This document shows positions 31,456-42,127 of a DNA stretch of 64,000 bases, one piece after another. The stretch is from Adiantum capillus-veneris (lineage: Eukaryota > Streptophyta > Polypodiopsida > Polypodiales > Pteridaceae). The notes beneath the pieces are model-generated. The model made no database searches and was not told the origin of the DNA. It worked only from the letters and a program-made list of their open reading frames with translations. The position numbers and the translations under genes are program-made. The first letter of the stretch is position 1, and each line of letters opens with the position of its first letter. The stretch is taken from NCBI GenBank assembly GCA_014529385.2, contig CM043971.1, positions 26,577,769 to 26,641,768 of the forward strand, read 5' to 3'.

Positions 31456-32639
31456 GATTAGTTATGCGCTTGCATTTTTGTCCTCGGCTACTGACTCAAT
31501 AAAATGCCATAAAAAGTGGCCTTTATATGCATACTTTCATGCGCCACCCTACCAATTCCCGACTTGCGTACCAGAAATAAATCAAGTTTTTTTTCCAAAA
31601 GCTTAGCAAACCTACACATAAGAAAAAGTGGTTGAATTGCAAGGTTTCTACACCAAGAATACTTTGTAGGGTTTTCTCACCTTCGAGCTAGCTTTCTTAT
31701 ATAGTGGTTGATTGTCACCATTACTAACTAACAATAGCAATGATGCCATATGCTTGCTCCGTTGTTATGCCTTCATTTTCCAAAATTGTTATACACATTG
31801 TTGCCCAAAATATGTAATAAAAATGGACTATGAACATTGAGAATATCCGAGTTTAGAAAACTGTAGTGAGCATTTTTTTGAGAATACTTTGAGAAAATAG
31901 AGGTGAACTTGATTAGAGGTAGCAATATAACCATTATACTTAATTAACTTGGCATGAAAAATACTTTGCAAGAGAGAGAATTAGAGAGCATCATCATAGT
32001 TGAGGACCAGATTTATATGGACTTGGTCCCCCTCCAAAAAGCTTTTGTATTATAGCTTCTCCCATAAAGAGAGACTTGGTACAATACAAGCTTTGTGTTC
32101 CTTGAGACCTTGATGGTGCAATGAAAATAGAGAGCTTCATGCGCCACAATTACGCCCATAACTTAGCTAAATGAAAGAATTAACTTCTCCATGGTCTTGG
32201 CCTCAAGGCTTCAAACACCTTCAAAGGTGGAGAGAGCTAGCACGGATTGAGGATAGGGAAGAGCAAGAAGAAGTTACCTTATGAGAAAGAAATAGTGTTC
32301 TCTCATACCATTACTCATAGAGCTTAGCATAGCATAGTTTCATACTAATGGATTTGAAGAAGATAACTAGCATAGCATTGAAGCATGGTTCTTGGTTGGA
32401 TTTGCATTCCATAGCCAAGAGTGTTGGTGTAGGCTCTCAACTTCTCAAGCTTAGAGATTAAGGAGATGGAGTTCTTGGACTTTCACAAAGCGAGAATGAG
32501 AGCATGTAAGTGTCTGTGAGAGAGAGTATACCCCCAAGAACACCCAAGCTTGCTTTGGATGACCCCTCCTTGTAGCTCATCCCTGAATTTGATTGGACCC
32601 CTCCAAGCCTAGAAAATCACATGCATAGTGCATATCAAT
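31456..32639. other. X8 upstream region, then sequence with no gene seen
   Basis: 31456-31780 is the promoter-side flank shared with X8 copies 2 and 3; the other copies lack about 120 bases of it. From about 31781 it diverges and contains no convincing open frame on either strand up to the tandem duplication at 32640. Confidence 0.55.
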
Positions 32640-32844
32640 CAACCATGATAGCATTTGTACAAGTGTCCTCCTTTCCCCTTTGAGAGAGAGGGCTTGAAAA
32701 ATGCTTTAAACACTTATTTAAATATAATTAATTCTTATTGGACCCCTTTAGAAGTCACGCAATAGTCTTTAGGCTCTATATGAAGGCAACATGTGTAGGT
32801 GCTTGACATGTGTCCTTCCTACCTCTTGAGTCTTGGGCTGGCCT

Positions 32845-32877
<33 letters not shown>

Positions 32878-33870
32878 CTTCTCTCTCATGCCCCTAGATT
32901 TAGGGATCTCCCCCTTCTTTGTAGCACCACAAGCCCCTCAAGCACCTTAGTCATGAAACACCTCAAGCACCTTAGTCACAAAGAATGACAAGCACCTCAA
33001 GCACCTTAGTCACAAAGAATGACAAGCACCTCAAGCATCTTAGTCATAAAGCATGACAAGCACAACAAATACATTAGTCATCAAGCACGATAAGCACCTT
33101 AGTTGTCAAGCACGACAAGCACCTCAAGCTTGGGCATGTCTCCCACTAGAATACAACAACTGAATAATAGAAATTTGCAAGTACACAGAGTAGACGCAGG
33201 AAATCAGAGATGTATTTGAAATCAATTCCCGAGTACAAGAAGAGTGTAGCTCGTATCAACCTCCCGACCAAGCAACCATGATAGCATTTGTACAAGTGTC
33301 CTCCTTTCCCCTTTGAGAGAGAGGGCTTGAAAAATGCTTTAAACACTTATTTAAATATAATTAATTCTCATTGGACCCCTTTAGAAGTCACCCAATAGTC
33401 TTTAGGCTCTATATGAAGGCAACATGTGTAGGTGCTTGACATGTGTCCTTATTACCTCTTGAGTCTTGGGCTGGCCTGGTGTGTGTGTGTGTGTGTGTGT
33501 GTGTGTCTTCTCTCTCATGCCCCTAGATTTAGGGATCTCCCTCTTCTTTGTAGGGATTGTATTGACTTTGGAACACCACAAGCCCCTCAAGCACCTTAGT
33601 CATGAAGCACCTCAAGGACCTTAGTCACAAAGAATGACAAGCACATCAAGCATCTTAGTCATAAAACATGACAAGCACAAAAAATACATTAGTCATCAAG
33701 CACGACAAGCACCTCAAGCTTGGGCATGTCTCCCACCAAAATACAACAACTGAATAACAGAAATTTGCAAGTACATAGAGTAGACGCAGGAAATCAGAGA
33801 TGTATTTGATATTAATTCTCGAGTACAAGAAGAGCGTAGCTCGTATCAACTAATTGCCGACCACCCCCGA
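32640..33870. repeat. Tandem duplication, about 635-bp unit, with nested minisatellite
   Basis: CCATGATAGCATTTGTACAAG occurs at about 32643 and 33278, and the following 590 bases correspond, including a (TG)n run (32849-32876 and 33478-33506) and an array based on CAAGCACCTTAGTCA..AAGAATGA with about 25-bp units (32930-33125 and 33585-33720). Each unit ends in the sequence GAATAATAGAAATTTGCAAG, AGAGATGTATTTGA. The second unit has lost part of its minisatellite. Non-coding. Confidence 0.8.
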
Positions 33871-34040
33871 GCTATCTCACTCTCAATCTATGCACAGTTC
33901 TCAATCGCACTCTCACTCTCACTCTCAATCTCAATCAAAAGGCGCCATCACAATTGAATAGCCTCCCTTTGCACACGAGTTGTCTTCTTCACGCCAAAAA
34001 GTGTCTATTTTCGACCTTCCTCCAGTCTTTAGCAAAGCAA
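33735..34040 (-). repeat. LTR-type fragment inverted relative to 48605-48920
   Basis: About 300 bases whose reverse complement is found at 48605-48920, including the phrase GCTCGGGGGTGGTCGGGAGG and a (TGAGAG)n-like tract, both also typical of the chromovirus LTR at 35059-36160. It is therefore a fragment of a related gypsy LTR in minus orientation. It overlaps the tail of the tandem duplication. Confidence 0.6.
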
Positions 34041-34384
34041 CGGTGGCCTTCAGTGTTTCGGAGATGAAGACCACGGAGGACTTGATGAAGTCACTTGATG
34101 ACTTATACGAGAAACCATCGGCATGCAATAAGGTATTTCTCATGAAGTGCTTATTCAATCTAAAGATGACAGAGAATGGTTCAGTTGTAGAATAGCTAAA
34201 TGACTTTAACAAAAACATAAGTCGGCTTTGATCGGTGAAAATCAATCTCGATGACGAAGTGCAAGCTCTCCTTATACTATCGTTTCTATCGGATAGTTGG
34301 GACAGCCTTGTGATGGTTGAAGTAATTCTATTTTTGGCACAAATACTCTTAAGTTTGATGATGTTGTGGGTGTTCTCCCAAGAA
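34041..34384 (+). pseudogene. Copia gag (UBN2) fragment of a third lineage
   Basis: Codons read EMKTTEDLMKSLDDLYEK, CNKVFLMKCLFNLKMTE, then a stop (34192), LNDFNKNISRL, another stop, SVKINLDDEVQALLILSFL, SDSWDSLVMV and, after a frame change, NTLKFDDVVGVLP. This is the copia gag core (UBN2) of a lineage different from family A. The end abuts gypsy integrase at 34385 in the same orientation. Confidence 0.7.
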
Positions 34385-35002
34385 TACAACAGTTCATATA
34401 ATACATCTATTAGGATGACTCTGTTTGAGGCAATGCATGGCTACAACTGTCCCACACCTATTCATTTTCTTAAGTCGAGGAATAAGGTAGAACTGTCACG
34501 TGAGATGCTTGAGAAAATGGATAGCGAGTTGGCCAAAATCAGGGAGAATATTAGAGAAGCTCAAAAGAGACATAAATTGTATTATGACAAGAAACATCGT
34601 GTTGTGGAGTATGAAACTGGTGATATGGTTTTCTTAAAGGTTATTCCTAAGAAGTCTCATTTGATTCTTGGAAAGGATAGAAGATTGTCTCCACAATTTG
34701 CTGGGCCGTTTAAAATTTTGAAGCGCATTGGTTCATTAGATTACAAATTGGAATTGCCTTCTCATGTTAAAATGCATCCTGTATTTCATGTGAGTTTATT
34801 GAAAAATTATGGTCCTAATGTGCATCATGTTTTACAGGACAACTCTAAGTTGAAAGATGACGGAACATTGATTGTAGAACCAGACTTAGTGCTAGATAGG
34901 CGTGTTAAACATCTGAGAAATAGAGACATTGTGGAAGTTTTGGTCAAGTGGTCGAACTATCCAGTAGAGGATGCATCATGGGTTGATCTTAGTGTTTTGT
35001 AA
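34385..35002 (+). pseudogene. Chromovirus (Ty3/gypsy) integrase C-terminus with chromodomain
   Basis: YNSSYNTSIRMTLFEAMHGY is the end of the gypsy integrase core, followed by KRHKLYYDKKHRVVEYETGD, the GPY-type region SPQFAGPFKILKRIG, HPVFHVSLLKNYGPN, and a chromodomain: VEPDLVLDRRVKHLRNRDIV, EVLVKWSNYPVEDASWVDL. The chromodomain is expected to target integration to marked heterochromatin. The frame is open from the junction to its natural stop at 35002, but the rest of pol is absent. The LTR begins 56 bases later, after a purine tract (AAAAGGGAAGAA). Confidence 0.85.
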
Positions 35003-35058
35003 AGAGAATGTCCCTCCTTCCAACTCTGAGGACAGAGTTAATTTTGAAAAGGGAAGAA

Positions 35059-36160
35059 TGTAACAGGACTTGATTTTTGAAGTGTTTTAGCAATAAATTT
35101 TGTTTTTTTAGCAAGTTTTCGTCATTTTAAAGTTGGTCCACTGTGTAGAAAGATGTGTGGATTGTTTTCGTCCAATAATTTTTTTTGATCCGGAAGGCAT
35201 ATTCTGGGTCATTTTTGAAGGTGATAACGTATGATTTTAGAAAAGTGTTGTATGAAGCGATTGAAGCCTGTGTTACAAGAAGCAACTTTGGCTCTTTGAA
35301 TTTTTAGAGATTTTGATGTTTTGATGCTCGTTGAGGGCCAAAGATTAAGGAAAAAGTGAGATTTGATGTTTTTGCATCATTCTTGTAGAAAATACTGTTT
35401 TGCAGGTTGATTTTTAGCAAATTAGAGCAGGCTATGGAAATTTCTCATCACATAGCAGTCAAAGCGCGCAACAAGATTATGTGCAACGGACTTGGGCTGT
35501 TTTGGCTCCGTTTGGGAGTTATCTTCAGTTTCTGACAGCTGAAAATGCTAGGACAACTTGAAAAAAAAAAGTTTTACAAATCTAATCTTTACGGATCGCT
35601 TCGTGATCACGTTATTATCTTATTCTCACAGGTATACTCGGTGCAAAAATCGAGTTGACCGAACGCCTAAAAAGGAGCTATTTTGAGAAGTCGCATGCTT
35701 TTCGAAGAAGAGAAGGCTAAAAAGAACGACGGCTGGTGCGTTTTGGTGATCATCCACAGATCTCTTCTTCTGCGAGTGTGAGTGCGAGTGAGACGCTGCA
35801 TGCAAGCGGACTGAAGCTCGGGGGTGGTCGGGAGGTTCGAGCTCTGTACAACGGAGTGCGTCCATATTCTATTGCTCATCTGTTGTATCAAAACTCTGGA
35901 AAAATTCATCAGTACAAAGATCTCTTTCTCTATCTTTTGCTGTCTATCTCTATTATTTTGTTCCTCTGTGATAGAGTGTGACACTACATGCAAGCGGACT
36001 GAAGCTCGGGGGTGGTCGGGAGGTTTGAGCTCCGTACAACGGAGTGCACCCATATATTCCATTGCTACTCCGTTTATCAAAACTCTGCAAAAATCCATCA
36101 ATACAAAGATCTCTTTCTCTATCTTTTATTGTCTATCTCTATTATCCTGTTCCTGTGACA
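35059..36160 (+). repeat. Chromovirus LTR (family E), 1.1 kb, with internal 188-bp duplication
   Basis: Starts TGTAACAGGACTTG right after the purine tract of the upstream element and ends GTTCCTGTGACA directly before ATTGGTATCAGAGC, an initiator-Met PBS. It therefore has a 3'-end partner on its left and a 5'-end partner on its right. Within it the stretch beginning at 35801 (TGCAAGCGGACTGAAGCTCG) is repeated at 35989, a 188-bp tandem duplication of the R-U5 side. The 40540-40952 and 63481-63900 fragments (inverted to each other) have only one unit. Confidence 0.8.
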
Positions 36161-36473
36161 ATTGGTATCAGAGCAAGCGGTTGATTCTGGACATGCAAGG
36201 ATACGAGAGGAGGATGAAGGAGCAAGAAGATTTGATTTGGCAACTACCAGAAGATCTGGAACAAGCAAATCAGGAGCGTGGTGAGGCTCTGCGGGGCAAA
36301 GTAGCACAAGAGCCCGATAACTACATGGACCTTGATGGCAAACATGAAGGCGAAAACCATGCTACTCCACCAGAAAACAATAATCATCGTGGCGGCGGTG
36401 ATAGTAGTGATGGTGGAGGTGGTAATGGTGTGAACGGTGATGGTGGACGTAGAGATCGTCAACGCGAAAAATA
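36161..36473 (+). pseudogene. Chromovirus E PBS and gag N-terminus
   Basis: PBS TTGGTATCAGAGC at 36162-36174. ATG at 36193 opens 93 codons: MQGYERRMKEQEDLIWQLP, LEQANQERGEALRG (coiled-coil-like), then a low-complexity acidic and Gly/Asn-rich part ending at 36473. It resembles the N-terminal part of chromovirus gag, but the conserved capsid core is absent. The next 350 bases hold only scraps (LKEFDGIRKICEDLEAW, IEELKDLYYTF). Confidence 0.55.
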
Positions 36474-37829
36474 AACGATGACAATATGGGAAAATCATTA
36501 TTAACGAAGGCTAAGCTTAAAGAGTTTGATGGCATAAGAAAGATATGCGAAGATTTAGAAGCGTGGATTGAAGAACTCAAAGATTTGTATTATACTTTCA
36601 CTATCGAGATTAACACGACCACCAGACTTTCGAATGCTCAAGCAAGTTGACCGATAAGACAATACGTACCAAGATGGCTCAATTGGAGACTTTTGGCGAT
36701 GCGTACGATAAAGGTAAGTCATCTACCCCTTCTTTGTGATGTTTTATGTCTTTGATACGTCCTTTGAAAGCTTCTGTGATTGAATTTATGCGTAAAAGTT
36801 GAGATTTAAATTTAAATTTCTTAATTGATTTGGATAGTATTCATTGCTTCTTATCGTCTAAATTGATTAAGATATTAAACTTGAAATTAAATCGAGAAGT
36901 TAAAAGACTTGTGGACGTAACCAGTGGTAATAATAGTTTCACGAAAGGGTTAGTAGAAAATTTGCTTTTTTCTTTGAAGAGTCGGAAGCATAAATATGAT
37001 TTCTATATCATAAACATTGATATGCATGATGTTATCATTGGTATCAATTAGATGATTTAAAATCATGTTTTGATTGATTGTTAATAAAGAAAAATATATC
37101 TTTAATCATTTGGTGATGATAAGTCACACTCTTCGTGGAAAGAAAGAGATTCTAAATCTAGACTTTGGCCATGGAATTGATAAGGTGACTTAGATAAGAG
37201 TGTGTGACGTTTCTTGTGTTTGCTAATGAGATTAAAGAAGAATCTGGGGATAAATAGAAAGAGACAAATCCAAAATTTATAGAGGATCTCTTACATGAAT
37301 TTAAGGATGTGTTTCTGAATGATCTTCCTGGTATGCCTCCGCCTAGAGCGGTAGACTATAGATCTGTATCCAGGAGCAACACCTTATTCAAGAGCTCCAT
37401 ACAGGTTCAATATTGATGAGCTTAAAGAGCTCAAGATACAACTTGATGATATTTTGAAAAAAGGTTTCATTAAACCTAGTGTATCTCCTTGGGGTAGTCT
37501 TGTGTTATTCCAAAAGGAAAAGGATGGTACATATAGGCTATGCATTGACTACAGGGGATTAAACAAACAGACCGTTAAGAACAAATATCCTCTTCCTCAC
37601 ATAGATGAATTGCTTAGCCATTTGAGTGGTGCCACAATATTTTCAAAGGTCAACCTTCGTTCTGGCTACCATCAAATCCGCATTAAGGCTGAGGATATTC
37701 CAAAGACTGCTTTTTGTACACGTTATGGACATTATGAATTTACAGTTCTTGCTTTTGGTTTGACTAATGCACCAGCAACTTTCATGTACCTGGATTGCTT
37801 TGTTCTGAGTTAGTTTGTAAAAGTTATGA
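36474..37829 (+). pseudogene. Chromovirus E gag remnant, protease and RT first half
   Basis: After gag scraps to about 36720, a protease-like piece (36826-37051: DSIHCFLSSKLIKILNL, DFYIINIDMHDVIIGIN) lacks the catalytic DSG/DTG itself. RT starts near 37256 (FIEDLLHEFKDVFLNDLPG) and, after frame changes around 37350-37440, continues openly: [71 protein letters not shown] (catalytic Asp replaced: usual FSKIDLRSGYHQ reads VNL, Asp to Asn), [16 protein letters not shown]. It is cut at about 37793, before the YxDD box, where unrelated sequence follows. The 37711-37785 stretch overlaps in content with 46399-46480. Confidence 0.8.
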
Positions 37830-38150
37830 TAAAAAGAAACAGAAGGCAGCAGCAGTGTAGTATACACAGGGACAGACACACATACTGTTGAGAGAGAAGG
37901 AGAGAGCACAGAAATAGAACCCCAAAGTGTGTAGAGTACACACATGAGATGATGTATATATAGAGGGGACCTGGGTGCCATATATAGAGAAGCCATATAT
38001 TGAGTAGCTTCACATATAAGCTCAACACCCCCGCTCAAATAAGGGTCCCTAACTGTGGATGAAAAAACCCTTGGGGGATCAAGGGAAAAACCCACAGCTC
38101 TATATACACCCACCGTTACATTATAAAAATCATTGAATATACAAATGTTC

Positions 38151-38250
38151 ACGAGGAGCTACATCACTCCTTTTACAATGAATATTTTATGAGGAGCTAC
38201 ATCACTCCTTTTACAATGAATGTTTTATGAGGAGTTACATTACTCCTATC
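38151..38250. repeat. 37-bp repeat, about 3 units, inside B2
   Basis: Units of the form GAGGAGCTACATCACTCC plus TTTTACAATGAATATTTTAT, the third degenerate (GAGGAGTTACATTACTCC). Each carries a short dyad, GGAGNTACAT..ACTCC. Confidence 0.75.
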
Positions 38251-38769
38251 CTATCAGATACAATAATGAATACAAAGGTTCAATAAAGAGGTGTAATGGC
38301 TATCGATTAGCTTGTAATCAAAAGTGTCTCCGTGAATCTGCTGTGTAGCTTGTCATCAATATCGCATCACCAAACATGTCTTCATGTTGTCATCAATATG
38401 GCATCACCAAACATATCTTCATAAATCTTTTATCGTCACCAAGTTTGTCTTCATAAAATCAATTCTTTGATCAATCCTACATAGATCATAGACTCAAAAA
38501 AAAGAAAAACATAGTCATGAAAATTATTAGCATCGTTAATGAAATAATTACGTTCACAATGCCATAAGAGATGGTTCGCGATGCCACTCTTTTGACGACA
38601 TATATACACATGACAACATATGGTACATAAAGTATGAACGTAAAAGTACAAAATGTGTGATTACGTGATGCAAATGATATACTACATAAAACAACATTTA
38701 TCAACATAGTGATCAATGAATACCATCAAAGTATTAACAAAATATCATCATTGTATCACTGAAAATGAA

Positions 38770-39120
38770 TAAATCATCATGGTATCAACGAAAAGCATCA
38801 TGATATCACCGAGAATAATCACTGTATCAACGAAACAACATCATGGCATCACCGAGAATAACCATGGTATCAACGAAACATCATCATGGCATCACCGAGA
38901 ATAACCATGGTATCAACGAAACAACATCATGGTATCACCGAGAATAACCATGGTATCAACAAAACATCATCATGGTATCAACAAAAATCACCATGGAATC
39001 AACGAAATATCATCATGGAATCACCGAGAATAACCATGGTATCAACGAAATATCATCATGGCACCACCGAGAATAACCATGGTATCAATGAAATATCATC
39101 ATGGTATCAACGAAAATCGG
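38770..39120. repeat. 42-bp minisatellite, about 8 units, inside B2
   Basis: Unit built from CATCATGGCATCACCGAG and AATAACCATGGTATCAACGAAA. Early units near 38770 are more degenerate. Because 42 is a multiple of three, a 95-codon plus-strand frame (38886-39173) stays open through it, reading repeats such as ENNHGINEISSW; I regard this as a by-product, since it is antisense to the element and has no start context or other copy. Confidence 0.8.
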
Positions 39121-39254
39121 AACGATGTGTAACTGGCTTCTGCAGCAAAGTTACGTCAATAACAAATATATGATTGATGAAGAAAAATATAATTGAGAAG
39201 TTTTCAATTATGAGAAAAATCAAAAGCAAAAAGTAAAATTTTGATTTTCAAACA

Positions 39255-40130
39255 TATTCGCAGTCCGAGACGATAACCCAAAATCGGTGCAGAATTTGAG
39301 AAACTTTCTTCTGCAAGGTTTTAGACCACATCGATTCCGATGGCTCAAGCGAATAGTTTCTCATCGATTCCGATGCCCGCAGCGGCTAGTTTATCTGCGA
39401 AGTTATAGACCACATCGATTCCGATCCCTTACGCGGGTAGTTTCTGCAAAATCGTTTTCAATTAGCAAAAAAATCAAAAACATAAAACAAAACTTGCTTT
39501 TCACGTATGTACGCATTCCACGAACGATAACTCAAAATCGGTGTAGAGTTTGAAAAAACTTTCTTCTGCAAAGTTGTAGACCACATCGATTCCAGTCCCT
39601 TTGGCAGGTAGTTTCTGCAAAATTGTTTTCAATTAGTAGAAAAATCTAAAACAAAAAGCGGAAACTGTTTTTCAGGTATGTACGCAGTCCGCGAACAATA
39701 ACTCAAAATCTGTGTAGAATTTGAAAAACTTCCTTCTGCAAAGTTGTAGACTACATCGATTCCGGTCCCTTGCACGGGTAGTTTCTGCAAAATCGTTTTT
39801 AATTAGGAAAAAAAACAAAAAACAAAAAGCGAAAACTGTTTTTCAGGTATGTACGCAGTCCGCGAACGATAACTCAAAATCGGTGCAGAATTTGAAAAAA
39901 CTTCCTTCTGCATAGTTGTAGACCACATCGATTCTGGGCTCGCTAAAGAATAGTTTTTGCAAAATCGTTTTCAATTCGCAGAAAAATCAAAAACAAAAAG
40001 CGGAAACTGTTTTTCAGGTATGTACGCAGTCCGCGAACGATAACTCAAAATCGGTGCAGAATTTGAAAAAACTTCCTTCTGTAAAGTTGTAGACCACATC
40101 GATTCCGGGCTCTCACATGGGTAGTCTCTA
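39255..40130. repeat. About 171-bp satellite-like array, 5 units, inside B2
   Basis: Units begin near 39258, 39512, 39684, 39855 and 40026 with CGCAGTCCGCGAACGATAAC (or variants). They contain CAAAATCGGTGCAGAATTTG, TTGTAGACCACATCGATTCC, GGTAGTTTCTGCAAAATCG and an A-rich end. The first interval is longer because of an internal partial repeat (39330-39420). Unit length is in the range of plant satellite monomers. Confidence 0.85.
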
Positions 40131-40335
40131 CGAAATTGGTTCTAATCAGGAGAAAAATCAAAATCAAAAACGTATTGCTCTGATACCATGTTGAGAGAGA
40201 AGGAGAGAGCACAGAAATAGAACCCCAAAGTGTGTAGAATACACACATGAGATGATGTATATATAGAGGGGACCTGGGTGCCATATATAGAGAAGCCATA
40301 TATTGAGTAGCTTCACATATAAGCTCAACACATAC

Positions 40336-40952
40336 AACATCATACAGCTCTCCCAGCTATCAACCAAGAAGTGGATTTGTTTCTTCATGGTGGACTATTG
40401 AAATTGAGATTATGAAGGTATATATTTATGTTTTTTACTTTGATTATTATGTTGAATTGGTTGCACGAGTATGTTCTTTTGGCTATTTTGTAGGTGATGT
40501 AGAAATCAATGTGTGAAACAGGATCTGTGTAAAGTGTCATGATAAAAATCTAACCTTTACGGATCGCTTAGCGATCACGTTCTTATCTTATTCTCGTAGG
40601 TATACTTGGTGCGAAAATCGAGTTGATCGAATGTCTTAAAACCGGCTATTTTGAGAAGTCGCAGGCTTTTTGAGGAAAAGAAGGATAAAAGCACAACGGA
40701 TAGTGCGTTTGCGGATTCATTCACTGATCTCCTCTTCTACGAGTGCGAGTGCGAGTGCGAGTGCGAGTGAGACGCTGCATGCAAGCGGACTGAAGCTCGG
40801 GGGTGGTCGGGAGGTTCGAGTTCCGTACAACGGAGTGCGCCCATTTTTTTTTTTGCTCATCTGTTGTATCAAAACTCTGCAAAAATTCAACTGTACAAAG
40901 ATCTCTTTCTCTATCTTTTGCTGCCTATCTCTATTATTCTGTTCCTGTGACA
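40336..40952 (+). repeat. Host flank of B2 and chromovirus E LTR fragment
   Basis: 40336-40539 is non-coding; from 40430 it is shared in inverted orientation with the window's right end. From about 40540 (ATCTAACCTTTACGGATCGC) to 40952 (GTTCCTGTGACA) it matches the downstream part of LTR E (35565-36160), with a single unit of the duplicated region. No PBS follows, so it is a solo or truncated LTR. Confidence 0.65.
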
Positions 40953-41342
40953 TGTGAGTCTCTGCATCATGGATGCTATTGCAACTTGTACCACTTATAC
41001 TAGGCTAGTAGCTTGGAGCTCATTGCATCACCATGATCATACATTGCAACCCGCTCGAAACTAAGTAGTACCCTCAAGTCATTCACACAACAAAGGAACG
41101 TCGAGAACATGCCGATATAGAGTTGGTATAAAACTTCTCCACAATATACGCACATAGCAAGAAGGAAAATGAAGGCATAACAACAGAGCAAGCATATGGC
41201 ATCATTGCTATTGTTAGTTAGTAATGGTGACAATCAACCACTATATAAGAAAGCTAGCTCGAAGGTGAGAAAACTCTACAAAATATTCTTGGTGCGTAAC
41301 TAATCAGTAGCTAAGGACAAAAATTCAGGTGCGTAACTAATC
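40953..41342. other. X8 copy 2 upstream flank
   Basis: Non-coding; reverse complement of 63067-63480. From about 41200 it also matches the flank of X8 copy 1 (31650-31780). No gene seen. Confidence 0.6.
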
Positions 41343-42007
41343 ATGGATCAGTGGTGGTGGCGGTGCTCCGGGCCCAGACGCAGCAGCTGCAGCCGCTGCG
41401 GCGGGGTGTGTTTTATCATCTTCCTCCCGTAACGATACTGTTTTTAATTTATGGTTGCCAGACTATTAACGTTGTTGCAATATTTATTTATTTGATAACG
41501 CGACGTACTGTGTCTAACGGCTTGCTTGCTTGACATTAATTTGGTAGTGCAGATTAAGTCGGTAAACTACGCTATATTCTTTCCGGTTGCAGGCAGTCCG
41601 ATATGGATGACGGCCTTTCGCCTGATCCCGCCACCAGGGCCTGGTGCCTGCCTCTCCGCGATACACCACGGCTGCAGCTGCAGCGCTTGAAGATCTTCGT
41701 GTGCTCACCTGAGCCAGACGGTGTACTTCTGTCGAAAAAGACTACCACCACCATCCCCAAGGCCACAGGGCCCCTGATTCCAGCGCCCCAGATCCCGCCA
41801 TAGTTGGCGGTTCTCAGCCCACTACCGCTCCACTTTGTGCCGCCATCAATCACTGGTTTGGCCGGGGCTCATGCGTCTTCACGTTTAGTCTTTACCACCA
41901 TAGTGCGTATGCCACAAACATTTATTGGCATACATATTTGCGACCGCAAGGCATTCCCTGTGCCGAGATCGGGGAAGTTGTCACCCACCTTGTCCTCACC
42001 GATCCAA
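41343..42007 (+). pseudogene. X8 (CBM43)-domain gene, copy 2, frameshifted
   Basis: ATG at 41343 (MDQWW..) lies at the same place as copy 1, but the stretch encoding the signal peptide is deleted: the sequence jumps from CAGTGG to GGCGGTGCTCC. The intron (to 41592, acceptor TTCCGGTTGCAG) and exon 2 (41593-42007) are recognisable: MDDGLSPDPATRAWCLPL, DTPRLQLQRLKIFVCSPEP, then a frameshift in the His/Pro-rich insert around 41730. The rest (CAAINHWFGRGSCVF, HSAYATNIYWHTYLR, IPCAEIGEVVTHLVLTDPS) is readable in another frame and is followed by GTAAGC. Not functional. It is an inverted near-copy of the one at 62401-63066. Confidence 0.65.
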
Positions 42008-42127
42008 GTAAGCTCTCCCCTCTCTTTCTCTCTCGTCTCCCGAGTCCCTTGGCTTTTGTGTGGGCTCCTGTTTTCCCGATTTAGATACAAGTTTCCAGTT
42101 GTTGTATTTTTTTTAGTTTTTAGAGTC

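Larger units (their letters stand above)
37886..40330 (-). mobile_element. B2: young non-coding LTR retrotransposon with satellite-like arrays
   Basis: 2,445 bp, minus orientation, flanked by CATAC (37881-37885 and 40331-40335). LTRs at 37886-38027 and 40189-40330 are both 142 bp and differ at one position (TAGAGTAC against TAGAATAC). PBS: plus 40177-40188 reads GCTCTGATACCA, the exact complement of TGGTATCAGAGC. The polypurine tract (GAGCGGGGG, minus sense) touches the 3' LTR at 38028. The stem CCCTTG..CAAGGG with T-run is at about 38065-38095. The interior has no gag or pol. It is made largely of tandem repeats: about 37 bp (38151-38250), about 42 bp (38770-39120) and about 171 bp (39255-40130). 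It must move with proteins from elsewhere; family A shares its PBS, purine tract and stem. Confidence 0.93.

Noticed and set aside
33931-34389. 152-codon minus-strand frame
   Set aside because: It is the antisense of the copia gag fragment and of an LTR piece.
35626-36101. Minus-strand frames of 79-144 codons
   Set aside because: They follow the 188-bp duplication in LTR E and recur only because that DNA recurs.
38886-39173. 95-codon repeat protein
   Set aside because: Produced by a 42-bp minisatellite whose length is a multiple of three; antisense to element B2.
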